A DNA stretch of 64,000 nucleotides. Source: Oxalobacteraceae bacterium. GTDB taxonomy: Bacteria > Pseudomonadota > Gammaproteobacteria > Burkholderiales > Burkholderiaceae_D. Of the stretch, positions 36,692-46,452 are shown one piece after another. The stretch lies in assembly GCA_027490725.1 (NCBI GenBank), contig JAIXXN010000053.1, forward strand, positions 186,001 to 250,000. The letters are read 5' to 3'. Numbering within the stretch: the stretch's first letter is position 1; each line of letters opens with the position of its first letter. The notes under the pieces are model-generated. The model was not told the origin of the DNA, did not search any database, and was given only the letters and a program-made list of their open reading frames with translations. Made by a program: the position numbers and the translations under genes.

Positions 36692-37983
36692 TGGCTGACC
36701 TGAGCATAGAATTTTGCGGCATCAAATCGGTCAACCCGTTCTGGCTGGCGTCTGCGCCACCGACCGATAAAGCCTATAACGTGGTGCGCGCTTTTGAAGC
36801 CGGCTGGGGTGGCGTGGTGTGGAAAACCCTCGGTGAAGATCCGGCCGCGGTCAACGTGTCGTCGCGCTATTCGGCGCACTACGGCAAGAACCGCGAAGTA
36901 CTTGGCTTCAATAACATTGAGCTGATTACCGACCGTTCGCTGGAAATCAATCTGCAGGAGATCACGCAGGTGAAGAAGGACTGGCCGGATCGCGTCATCA
37001 TTGTCTCGCTGATGCTGCCGTGCGAAGAAAAACTGTGGGCCGATATCCTGCCCAAGGTGGAAGCCACCGGCGCAGATGGCATCGAACTGAACTTCGGCTG
37101 CCCGCACGGAATGCCGGAGCGCGGTATGGGCGCGGCAGTGGGACAGGTGCCGGAATACGTGGAGATGGTAACGCGCTGGTGTAAGACCCATAGCAAGCTG
37201 CCGGTGATCGTCAAGCTCACGCCGAACATCACCGATGTGCGGGCCCCCGCCCGTGCCGCCAAAGCCGGTGGTGCCGACGCGGTCTCGCTGATCAACACCA
37301 TTAATTCGATTACCCATCTCGATCTGGATCAGATGGTGGCGTTCCCGATTGTGGGCGGTGCCAGCACCCACGGCGGCTATTGTGGTTCGGCGGTGAAGCC
37401 GATCGCACTGAACATGGTGGCGGAAATCGCCCGTGATCCGGCCACCCGTGGTCTGCCGATTTCCGGCATCGGCGGCATCAGCAACTGGCGTGATGCGGCT
37501 GAGTTCATGGCGCTCGGTTCCGGTTGCGTGCAAGTCTGCACGGCGGCGATGCTGCATGGCTTCCGCATCGTCGAACAGATGAAAGATGGTCTGTCGCGCT
37601 GGATGGACGAGAAGGGCTATGCACAGATTAGCGATTTCGTCGGCAAGGCAGTTCCGAACACCACCGACTGGAAATACCTGAACATGAATTATCAGGTGAT
37701 CGCGCAAATCAATCAGGACGATTGCATCAAGTGTGGTCGCTGCTATGTGGCTTGTGAAGATACTTCGCACCAGTCGATTAACCAGCTGATCGATGCGGCC
37801 GGTGTGCGCACCTATGAAGTCAACAAGGATGAATGCGTGGGCTGCAATCTGTGCGAGATCACCTGTCCGGTGCAGGGTTGCATCACCATGGTGCCGCAGG
37901 ATACCGGTAAGCCTTACATGAACTGGACCCAGGATCCGCGTAACCCGCGCGCAGAGCTGGTGAAAGCAGCCGAGACGGCATAA
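36691..37983 (+). CDS. preA: NAD-dependent dihydropyrimidine dehydrogenase, subunit PreA
   Basis: A 430-residue FMN-containing catalytic subunit. A dihydroorotate-dehydrogenase-like TIM barrel (LSIEFCGIKSVNPFWLASAPP, ELNFGCPHGM with the active-site region, PISGIGGISNW) is followed by two 4Fe-4S motifs, CIKCGRCYVAC and CVGCNLCEITC. It forms the heterotetramer with PreT that starts reductive uracil/thymine catabolism. The TAATG junction with preT indicates translational coupling. Confidence 0.96.
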   Translation: MADLSIEFCGIKSVNPFWLASAPPTDKAYNVVRAFEAGWGGVVWKTLGEDPAAVNVSSRYSAHYGKNREVLGFNNIELITDRSLEINLQEITQVKKDWPDRVIIVSLMLPCEEKLWADILPKVEATGADGIELNFGCPHGMPERGMGAAVGQVPEYVEMVTRWCKTHSKLPVIVKLTPNITDVRAPARAAKAGGADAVSLINTINSITHLDLDQMVAFPIVGGASTHGGYCGSAVKPIALNMVAEIARDPATRGLPISGIGGISNWRDAAEFMALGSGCVQVCTAAMLHGFRIVEQMKDGLSRWMDEKGYAQISDFVGKAVPNTTDWKYLNMNYQVIAQINQDDCIKCGRCYVACEDTSHQSINQLIDAAGVRTYEVNKDECVGCNLCEITCPVQGCITMVPQDTGKPYMNWTQDPRNPRAELVKAAETA

Positions 37984-38054
37984 GGGCGCGTGCCGCAGCT
38001 GGGTACGAAACTTGCAACGTTGGCAGGATAGTTCAACTTGATGGAGATAGCCCT

Positions 38055-39545
38055 GTGAGTGATTCAATTTCTGGCAGCACGCATTTGTGGAACGAAGATC
38101 TGGCGCCGACCACGGCAGCGCAGCGTACCTGGCGCTGGTATCACTTCGCCGCCCTGTGGGTGGGCATGGTGATGTGCATACCGGCATACACCCTGTCGGC
38201 CAGTCTGATCGAGGCGGGCATGTCCGGCTATCAGGCCGTGCTGACGGTGTTTGTGGCGAATGCCATCGTGCTGCTGCCGATGCTGCTGATTGGTCACGCC
38301 GGTACCAAGTACGGGATTCCGTATGCGGTGCTGGCACGCGCTTCGTTCGGCACTGCCGGGGCGCGTTTGCCAGCGCTGATGCGCGCCATCGTCGCTTGCG
38401 GCTGGTATGGCATCCAGACCTGGTTCGGTGGCCAGATGATCTACACGCTGCTCGGGGTGATGCTGGGTGGTGGCGCTACTGATTTTGGTGGCTCGGTCAT
38501 CGCAGGGCTGGGCATCAATGGCGCCCAGTTGCTGTGCTTCCTTGCGTTCTGGGGCATCCAGCTCTGGTATATCGTGCATGGTATGGATGCGATCCGCAAA
38601 CTGGAAACCTATACAGCGCCGCTGAAAATCCTGATCTGCTTCGTGCTGCTAGGCTGGGTCTACAACAAGGCCGGTGGTTTTGGCGATCTGCTGTCGGCAC
38701 CTTCGCAGTTCGTCGAAGGCGGCAAGAAGGCTGGCCAGTTCTGGTCAGTGTTCTGGCCATCGCTGACGGCGATGGTGGGCTTCTGGGCCACGCTGGCGCT
38801 GAACATTCCCGACTTCACGCGCTTCGCCCGTACCCAGCGCGATCAGGTGCTGGGCCAGTCGGTCGGTCTGCCGGTGCCTATGGGCTTACTGGCCATGATG
38901 GCGGTGATCGTGACCTCGGCAACGGTGGTGTTATACGGTAAAGCGATCTGGGATCCGGTCGATCTGGCCAGCCGCATGACGGGCGTGGCGGTGCTGATCG
39001 CGCTGCTGGTGCTGCTGATCGATACGGTGTCGGTGAATCTGGCGGCCAATCTGGTGGGGCCGGCGTATGATTTCTCGTCGCTGGCACCGAAGCAGATTTC
39101 CTACAAGGTGGGCGGTTACATCACGGCCGGCATCGCGATACTGATGATGCCATGGAAAATACTCGAGTCGACCCAGGGCTATATTTTCACGTGGCTGATC
39201 GGCTACTCGGCACTGCTGGGACCGATTGCCGGTATTCTGATTGTCGATTACTACCTGGTGCGCAAGACGGAACTGAATGTGACGGAACTGTATCGCGACA
39301 ATGGCGTGTATTCCTATGGCAGTGGCTGGAATAGTGCTGCGCTGGTGGCGTTTGTGATCGGCGTACTGCCGAATATTCCCGGCTTCCTGAATGCGGCCTT
39401 CCCGGCAGCCTTCCCGGATGTCGGCGATGGATTCAAAACGATTTATACCTATGCCTGGTTTGTGGGAATTGCGATTTCCGCCGTGGTGTATGGCGTAATG
39501 ATGAAGGGCAGGGCGCTGCCAATGGCGCAAGCAGCCCGCCCGTAA
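38055..39545 (+). CDS. NCS1-family nucleobase:cation symporter
   Basis: A 496-residue inner-membrane transporter with about 12 helices. The family segment TWRWYHFAALWVGMVMCIPAYTL and WYGIQTWFGGQ are diagnostic of NCS1 (Mhp1/PucI/uracil-allantoin group). The GTG start follows a GGAGATAG site. Position between preA and dihydropyrimidinase favours uracil, thymine, dihydropyrimidine or hydantoin-like substrates over allantoin, although the purine genes nearby leave allantoin possible. Confidence 0.92.
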   Translation: MSDSISGSTHLWNEDLAPTTAAQRTWRWYHFAALWVGMVMCIPAYTLSASLIEAGMSGYQAVLTVFVANAIVLLPMLLIGHAGTKYGIPYAVLARASFGTAGARLPALMRAIVACGWYGIQTWFGGQMIYTLLGVMLGGGATDFGGSVIAGLGINGAQLLCFLAFWGIQLWYIVHGMDAIRKLETYTAPLKILICFVLLGWVYNKAGGFGDLLSAPSQFVEGGKKAGQFWSVFWPSLTAMVGFWATLALNIPDFTRFARTQRDQVLGQSVGLPVPMGLLAMMAVIVTSATVVLYGKAIWDPVDLASRMTGVAVLIALLVLLIDTVSVNLAANLVGPAYDFSSLAPKQISYKVGGYITAGIAILMMPWKILESTQGYIFTWLIGYSALLGPIAGILIVDYYLVRKTELNVTELYRDNGVYSYGSGWNSAALVAFVIGVLPNIPGFLNAAFPAAFPDVGDGFKTIYTYAWFVGIAISAVVYGVMMKGRALPMAQAARP

Positions 39546-39568
39546 CGTAGACATCTAAATATAGCTAA

Positions 39569-40981
<1,413 letters not shown>

Positions 40982-40999
40982 ACGATAGGGAGTAGCGTG

Positions 41000-42235
41000 A
41001 TGAGTGAAATGCGTATCAATGGCCAGCGTCTGTGGGGCGCGCTGATGGAACTGGCACAGATCGGTGCTACGGCCAAGGGCGGCGTAAAGCGGCTGGCGCT
41101 AACCGATCTGGATAAGCAGGGGCGCGATCTGGTGGTGGGCTGGGGACGTGCCGCTGGTATGTCGATCACTATCGACCAGATTGGCAATGTGTTCATGCGC
41201 CGCAACGGCACCAACAACGCGCTGCCTCCGGTGATGACGGGTAGTCATATCGACACGCAGCCGACCGGTGGCAAGTTCGATGGCAATTACGGAGTGCTGG
41301 CCGGGCTGGAAGTGGTGCGTACGCTGAATGATCTGGGTATCCGTACCGAGGCGCCGATCGAGGTGGCGTTCTGGACCAATGAAGAAGGCTCGCGCTTTGT
41401 GCCGGTGATGATGGGTTCCGGCGTATTCTGCGGCGCCTTCTCGCTGGAGACGGCGTACGCAGCGCGTGACACCGAAGGCAAGAGCGTCGGCGAGGAGCTG
41501 GCGCGGATCGGCTATCTGGGCGATCAGGTGCCCGGCGAGCATCCGATCGGTGCGTATTTCGAAACGCACATCGAACAGGGCCCGGTACTGGAAGACGCCG
41601 ACAAGGTGATCGGCGTGGTGCCTGCCGTGATGGGGCTATCCTGGTATGACTGCGTGGTGCAGGGTATGGAAGCACATGCCGGTCCGACGCCGATGGGTTT
41701 GCGCAAGGATGCCTTGCAGGTGTCGACCCGCATCATGCAGGAAGTCGTGGCGATTGCGAACCGCTACCCGCCGTATGGGCGTGGCACGGTGGGTATGGTG
41801 CAAGTGTTCCCGAACAGCCGCAACGTGATTCCGGGCGAAGTCAAATTCAGTATCGATCTGCGCAACGTGAACGAGCAACTGCTCAACACCATGCACGAAG
41901 AAATGCTGGCATTTATCGAGCAGACCCGCCATGACAGTGGCCTGGCTATCAGCATCGAACGGGTATCGTATTACCGGCCTTGTCCCTTCCATCCTGAATG
42001 TGTGGATGCGGTGCGCAATGCCACCGCGAAGCTCGGCTATTCCACCATGGATGTGGTATCCGGTGCCGGACATGATGCGATCTACGCCGCGCGACTGGCG
42101 CCATCGGGCATGATCTTTGTACCGTGCAAGGACGGCATCAGTCATAACGAGATCGAAGACGCCAAGAGCGAGCATCTGGAAGCGGGCTGCAACGTGCTGC
42201 TGCACGCCATGCTGGAACGCGCCAGAGTGGTCTGA
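41000..42235 (+). CDS. Beta-ureidopropionase, Zn-dependent (HyuC/PydC-type amidase)
   Basis: A 411-residue M20-family hydantoinase/carbamoylase that should hydrolyse N-carbamoyl-beta-alanine to beta-alanine, CO2 and ammonia. Metal motifs are GSHIDTQPTGGKFDG (His83, Asp94), FWTNEEGSRF and ETHIEQGPVLE. Start: a GTG at 40997 and ATG at 41000 are both possible; the ATG has the better seven-base spacing from GGGAG. It is the last gene of the operon, ending just before a strong terminator. Alternative substrates of this family (allantoate, L-carbamoyl amino acids) are less likely here because allantoate is covered by the next gene. Confidence 0.92.
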   Translation: MSEMRINGQRLWGALMELAQIGATAKGGVKRLALTDLDKQGRDLVVGWGRAAGMSITIDQIGNVFMRRNGTNNALPPVMTGSHIDTQPTGGKFDGNYGVLAGLEVVRTLNDLGIRTEAPIEVAFWTNEEGSRFVPVMMGSGVFCGAFSLETAYAARDTEGKSVGEELARIGYLGDQVPGEHPIGAYFETHIEQGPVLEDADKVIGVVPAVMGLSWYDCVVQGMEAHAGPTPMGLRKDALQVSTRIMQEVVAIANRYPPYGRGTVGMVQVFPNSRNVIPGEVKFSIDLRNVNEQLLNTMHEEMLAFIEQTRHDSGLAISIERVSYYRPCPFHPECVDAVRNATAKLGYSTMDVVSGAGHDAIYAARLAPSGMIFVPCKDGISHNEIEDAKSEHLEAGCNVLLHAMLERARVV

Positions 42236-42238
42236 AGC

Positions 42239-42278
42239 ATACGGCAGCACGGCCTTCGGCCGTACTGCCGTATTTTTT
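42239..42278 (+). terminator. Strong terminator of the pyrimidine catabolic operon
   Basis: ATACGGCAG-c-ACGGCC-TTC-GGCCGT-a-CTGCCGTAT followed by TTTTT: a 15-bp stem with one internal mismatch and a UUCG-like tip. It immediately separates the plus-strand operon from the convergent uraD-allC gene, whose stop codon overlaps its T-run. Confidence 0.9.
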
Positions 42279-44058
42279 AGCGGTACTGACGCAGGAAGTC
42301 GAGCAGCACCTGCGCGGCCAGATCGGCATCATCGGCCGTCATGGTTTCCAGCGGATTGTGGCTGATGCCGCCATTGCCGCAGCGAGTGAATAGCATGGCG
42401 ACATCGGTAATCGCTGCCATCGCCATGGCATCATGACCGGCGCCGGACAGCAGTTCGAAGCTCGCCAGGCCGACGCCTTGCACCGCTTGCGCGAGTTGCT
42501 GCATCAGGCGCGGTGCACAGGGTGCCGCGGCGGCATCGACAATTGATTCAAGACTGAATTCGATCTGGCGTCGTGCGCAGATCTGTTCAATGCCCTGCAG
42601 AATATCGTGGACCGCGGCCAGACGCACGGCATCATCGGCCGCGCGGATATCAAGCGACAGATGGCAGGCGCCCGGGATCACGTTGACCGAACCACCGGGC
42701 ACCTGTAATTGACCGACGGTGCCGACCAGCGCAGCACCCTGCGCGCAGCGCTGTTCGACCAGCAGCACGATTTCCGCGGCGGCTGCAGCGGCATCTTTGC
42801 GCATCGTCATCGGGGTAGTGCCAGCATGGCTGGCCAGTCCTGTGAGTTGCACCAGATAACGCGAGCTACCGGCAATCGCCGTGACTACACCGAGTGGCAG
42901 ATCGCGTTCCAGTAGCACCGGACCCTGTTCGATATGCACTTCTACGAAGCCCAGCAATTTTGCGGGATCGCGCGCGATCGCGGCGATGGCATGCACATCA
43001 TGGCCTGCGGCACCTAGTGCCTCACGCATGCTGATGCCGGCTGCATCGGTCTGATCCAGCAAGGCCGGATCAAAGCGTCCGGTAATAGCGTTACTGCCGA
43101 GGAAAGTGCTGCGGAAGCGCACCCCTTCCTCTTCCGCGAAGCCGACGATTTCCAGATGGTAGGGCAGGCGCTCGCCACGCTGGTGCAGATAGCTGACGAT
43201 GGCGATGGGTAGCAGGATGCCGAGCCGGCCGTCATATTTGCCACCGTTACGGACGGTGTCGTAGTGTGAGCCGGTCATCAGGGTCGGAATCTCGGCAGCG
43301 GCGGCAGCATCGGCAGCAGCAGCGCGATAGACGCCGACCACGTTGCCGACTGCGTCGATGTGGGCGTCCATGCCTGCTTGCTGCATCCATGCCAGCAGTT
43401 GCGCAGCGGTGCGCTGGTGTGCCGGCGTCATATACGCGCAAGTCAGGTCAAATTCAGCCCCGTCGGCATGATCGACATCGCTGATCGCGCCGATCTGCTC
43501 ACTCCATTGCATGATCTGCGGGCCAAACTCGAGGGTCACGCCCAGCAGGTCGTTGAGGCGCAGTTCGGCGATGCGTTTAATCTGGCGCAGACATTCGGCA
43601 ATTTCATCGGCGCGCTGGTTCTTCAGGCGCCGGCTGAACGTGGCGATGATGGCGCGCCGCGTCAGTCCCTGGCCATCCGGGCCTTTCACGGCGAGGATGA
43701 AGGGGAAGCCGAAGCGGGCGTTGTAGTCGGCGTTCAGACGATGCAGGGTGGCGAATTCCTCGGCGCTGCACAGGTGCAGGCCGGATTTGGCCTGCTCGTG
43801 GGTGGACTCGGCGGTGAGCTGGCCGCTGATGGCCGCTTTGCCGGCCAGTTCCGGGTGAGCGCGGATCAGGCCCAGTTGCTCTTCCAGCGTGGCGCTGCTG
43901 ACCACAGCCTGCAAGGCCTGCTTCAAGGCGGTGACGCTGGCATAGGGACGCCCCGCAGCGGCGCGCTCCGGGATCCATGGCGAGTGTTCGTAAATGCCGC
44001 GCAGGCGGTCGATAAAGGTCGCGCTATCGCAGCGATTCAGGTCGGATAATGTGCTCAT
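42277..44058 (-). CDS. Fused OHCU decarboxylase (UraD) - allantoate amidohydrolase (AllC)
   Basis: A 593-residue bifunctional protein. Residues 1 to about 165 match UraD, which decarboxylates 2-oxo-4-hydroxy-4-carboxy-5-ureidoimidazoline to S-allantoin; catalytic His68 lies in AHPELAGKA and EEFATLHRLNADYNARFGFPFI is conserved. From about 180 onward is an M20 allantoate amidohydrolase with GSHYDTVRNGGKYDG, GFAEEEGVRF and VEVHIEQGPVLLE. Allantoinase, which acts between the two steps, is not encoded here. The gene converges on the pyrimidine operon and is followed upstream by a lysR gene in the same direction. Confidence 0.93.
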   Translation of the reverse strand: MSTLSDLNRCDSATFIDRLRGIYEHSPWIPERAAAGRPYASVTALKQALQAVVSSATLEEQLGLIRAHPELAGKAAISGQLTAESTHEQAKSGLHLCSAEEFATLHRLNADYNARFGFPFILAVKGPDGQGLTRRAIIATFSRRLKNQRADEIAECLRQIKRIAELRLNDLLGVTLEFGPQIMQWSEQIGAISDVDHADGAEFDLTCAYMTPAHQRTAAQLLAWMQQAGMDAHIDAVGNVVGVYRAAAADAAAAAEIPTLMTGSHYDTVRNGGKYDGRLGILLPIAIVSYLHQRGERLPYHLEIVGFAEEEGVRFRSTFLGSNAITGRFDPALLDQTDAAGISMREALGAAGHDVHAIAAIARDPAKLLGFVEVHIEQGPVLLERDLPLGVVTAIAGSSRYLVQLTGLASHAGTTPMTMRKDAAAAAAEIVLLVEQRCAQGAALVGTVGQLQVPGGSVNVIPGACHLSLDIRAADDAVRLAAVHDILQGIEQICARRQIEFSLESIVDAAAAPCAPRLMQQLAQAVQGVGLASFELLSGAGHDAMAMAAITDVAMLFTRCGNGGISHNPLETMTADDADLAAQVLLDFLRQYR

Positions 44059-44158
44059 AGCCTAGTGTAGCCTGTCCTCTCGGCGCCGGTATATGCGCGC
44101 CCGCTTAGGGTTTATATCGCTGTGCTTAGGTGCGCTGCTGATGGACTGGGCAGCGTGG

Positions 44159-45094
44159 CTATTTGAGCAGCGCCTTGGCGGCCGCTGCGACCTGTTCGCG
44201 CAGCCATTTGTGTTCCGGCGCCTGATGCACGCGTTCGTGCCACAACTGGTAGAAGCGCATCGCCGGGAACTTCACCGGCACGGTATAGCTTTTCAGCGGC
44301 ATACTGCGTTCATAGAAGCGCACGAACTGGCGGCCGGTGGTCAGCACCAGATCGGTCTGGGTCAGCATATAGGGAATCAGGCCAAAATAGGCTGACTCCA
44401 CCGCCACGTTGCGCTGCAAGCCCTGACGTTCGAGGAATTCGTCGATCACGCCCTGATAGCCGGGCAGGATCTGGGTGGGCGCGACGTGCGGCAGCGCCAG
44501 ATATTCGCTGAGCGTCATCGCATCGCTGGCGGTACGCAGCGCATACGGACAGTCGGCCCGCATCACGCAGATAATCGGGTCTTCGAAGAGTTTGGACATA
44601 TGTAGATGGGCCGGTGGCTCATCCCAGTTGGCCACCACCAGATCCATATCGCCATCGGACAGCAGGCGCACATAATCGACGCCGGGACCAAGGCTGTGGA
44701 TTTTGACGCGGCTGTTGGGTGAACCACGACGCAGCAGGGCCACCAGATTTGGCAGGAACTGGCTATCCAGATAGTCCGGTGCCGCGATGTGGAAGGTGCG
44801 GGCTTCCTCCTGTGGCACAAAGGGCTGCTTTTTCAGGAACAGATTTTCGGTTTCGTCCAGAATGCGCTTGGCCGGCGCCAGCAGGCTTTCGCCATGCTGG
44901 GTGGGCACCATGCCGCGCGCGCCGCGCACCAGCAGGGGATCGCCCGTCAGCTCGCGCAGTTTGCGCAGCGAGGCGGATATCGAAGGCTGCGGCTGATTCA
45001 GCTTGAGAGCAACGCGCGAGACGTTTTTCTCAACCAGCAGCAGGTAAAGAATGCGGATCAGATGCAGATCCAGATGTTGCGGCAGGGCGGCCAT
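44159..45094 (-). CDS. LysR-family regulator, probable regulator of urate catabolism
   Basis: A 311-residue LysR regulator of the NodD/LinR-like subgroup. The winged helix is HLDLHLIRILYLLLVEKNVSRVALKLNQPQPSISASLRKLREL, followed by an effector-binding domain. It is divergent from puuD with 136 bases between, and lies upstream of the uraD-allC gene. A role in urate/allantoin control is inferred from that position; the intergenic region holds a dyad and a repeated 11-mer. Confidence 0.9.
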   Translation of the reverse strand: MAALPQHLDLHLIRILYLLLVEKNVSRVALKLNQPQPSISASLRKLRELTGDPLLVRGARGMVPTQHGESLLAPAKRILDETENLFLKKQPFVPQEEARTFHIAAPDYLDSQFLPNLVALLRRGSPNSRVKIHSLGPGVDYVRLLSDGDMDLVVANWDEPPAHLHMSKLFEDPIICVMRADCPYALRTASDAMTLSEYLALPHVAPTQILPGYQGVIDEFLERQGLQRNVAVESAYFGLIPYMLTQTDLVLTTGRQFVRFYERSMPLKSYTVPVKFPAMRFYQLWHERVHQAPEHKWLREQVAAAAKALLK

Positions 45095-45105
45095 GGGCGT
45101 GTTTC

Positions 45106-45176
45106 TGTGGTCGGAAAGGCGATAGTTATACCGGAATGAATATGTTTAATATACTCTAATGTTCATGTGGTCGGAA
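45106..45176. promoter_or_regulatory. Repeated 11-mer and dyad between lysR and puuD
   Basis: TGTGGTCGGAA occurs exactly twice (45106-45116 and 45166-45176), 60 bp apart. Between them lies an imperfect dyad ATGAATAT (45136-45143) / ATGTTCAT (45159-45166) with an AT-rich centre, the layout expected for LysR-type binding at a divergent promoter. Confidence 0.4.
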
Positions 45177-45230
45177 CCAATTCCGTTTATCTTCTGTAAA
45201 TTCGCCACATCAATTGCCTGGAAAGTACGC

Positions 45231-46445
45231 ATGGACTCCTTCACCTATCTGATCCCGTACGGCCTTGAGTGGCTCAACCTGATCGTGCGCTGGCTGCACG
45301 TCATCACCGGCATCGCCTGGATTGGTGCGTCGTTCTATTTCGTCTGGCTGGATAACTCGATCCGTCCCCCGGCAGCGGGCTCCGAGCTGGCAAAAAAAGG
45401 CGTGTCGGGAGAACTCTGGGCGGTGCACGGCGGCGGGTTCTACAACCCGCAGAAGTATCTGGTGGCGCCGGCCGAACTGCCGAAACAACTGCACTGGTTT
45501 AAATGGGAAGCGTATAGCACCTGGCTATCCGGGATTGCGCTGCTGACCATCGCCTACTACTTCAATGCGCAAGCCATGATGGTGGATAAATCGGTGGCCG
45601 ATTTAAGCAGCCTGCAGGCGGTTGGCATCGGCATCGCCACACTGGTGGTGGGCTGGACGGTGTATGACCTGTTGTGCCGCTCACCGCTGGGCAAGCATGA
45701 TTTCTGGTTCGGCGTGGTGGTGTTCGTGCTGATCGTCGCTGCCGCGTATGGCCTCACGCATGTGCTCAGTGGCCGTGCCGCCTATATTCATGTGGGTGCG
45801 CTGATCGGCACCATCATGGTGGGCAATGTGCTGATGCTGATTATTCCCGGCCAGCGCAAAATGGTCGAAGCCATGTCGGCGGGGCGTCTGCCCGATCCGG
45901 TGCATGGCCAGAAGGCCAAGCAGCGCAGCGTCCACAATAACTATTTCACGCTGCCGGTGCTGTTCATTATGATCAGCAATCACTACGCGATGACTTACCA
46001 GAATGCGCACGCCTGGCTGGTGCTGGCCTTGATCATGGCAGCAGGTGTGAGTATCCGTCACTTCTTCAACCTGCGTCATAAGGGCCGGGTCGAGTGGCGC
46101 TATCCGCTGCTGGGCGTGGCCTTGCTGCTGGCGGTTGCCGTGGCGATTGCGCCGGCGCGTCCGCAACTGGCAGTGCCGGCAGATCCGGTCGCGCAAATGC
46201 GGACGGTAACGGCGATCGTGGCACAGCGCTGCGTCTCGTGCCACGCAGCCCAGCCAACCCAGCCCGGGTTTGCCACCGCGCCGGCCGGTGTGGTGCTCGA
46301 ACAACCGGAGCAGATCCGCCAGAATGCGGAGCGTATCTACAAGCAGGTGGTGCAGCTGAAAGCGATGCCACTGGCAAACCTGACCAATATGACCGATGCC
46401 GAACGGGCGCAGATTGCGCGCTGGTTCGAGGCCGGTGCCAAGTGA
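45231..46445 (+). CDS. puuD: Membrane urate hydroxylase with C-terminal cytochrome c (PuuD)
   Basis: A 404-residue integral membrane protein with about eight helices and a periplasmic cytochrome c domain (CVSCHA, Cys334, Cys337, His338). PuuD converts urate to 5-hydroxyisourate, passing electrons to the respiratory chain through its haem instead of producing hydrogen peroxide. Conserved WLHVITGIAWIGASFYFVWLD and the loop GVSGELWAVHGGGFYNPQKY are clear. The ATG at 45231 is chosen since it begins at the conserved N-terminus. It is followed seven bases later by the M20 gene. Confidence 0.95.
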   Translation: MDSFTYLIPYGLEWLNLIVRWLHVITGIAWIGASFYFVWLDNSIRPPAAGSELAKKGVSGELWAVHGGGFYNPQKYLVAPAELPKQLHWFKWEAYSTWLSGIALLTIAYYFNAQAMMVDKSVADLSSLQAVGIGIATLVVGWTVYDLLCRSPLGKHDFWFGVVVFVLIVAAAYGLTHVLSGRAAYIHVGALIGTIMVGNVLMLIIPGQRKMVEAMSAGRLPDPVHGQKAKQRSVHNNYFTLPVLFIMISNHYAMTYQNAHAWLVLALIMAAGVSIRHFFNLRHKGRVEWRYPLLGVALLLAVAVAIAPARPQLAVPADPVAQMRTVTAIVAQRCVSCHAAQPTQPGFATAPAGVVLEQPEQIRQNAERIYKQVVQLKAMPLANLTNMTDAERAQIARWFEAGAK

Positions 46446-46452
46446 GAAACCG

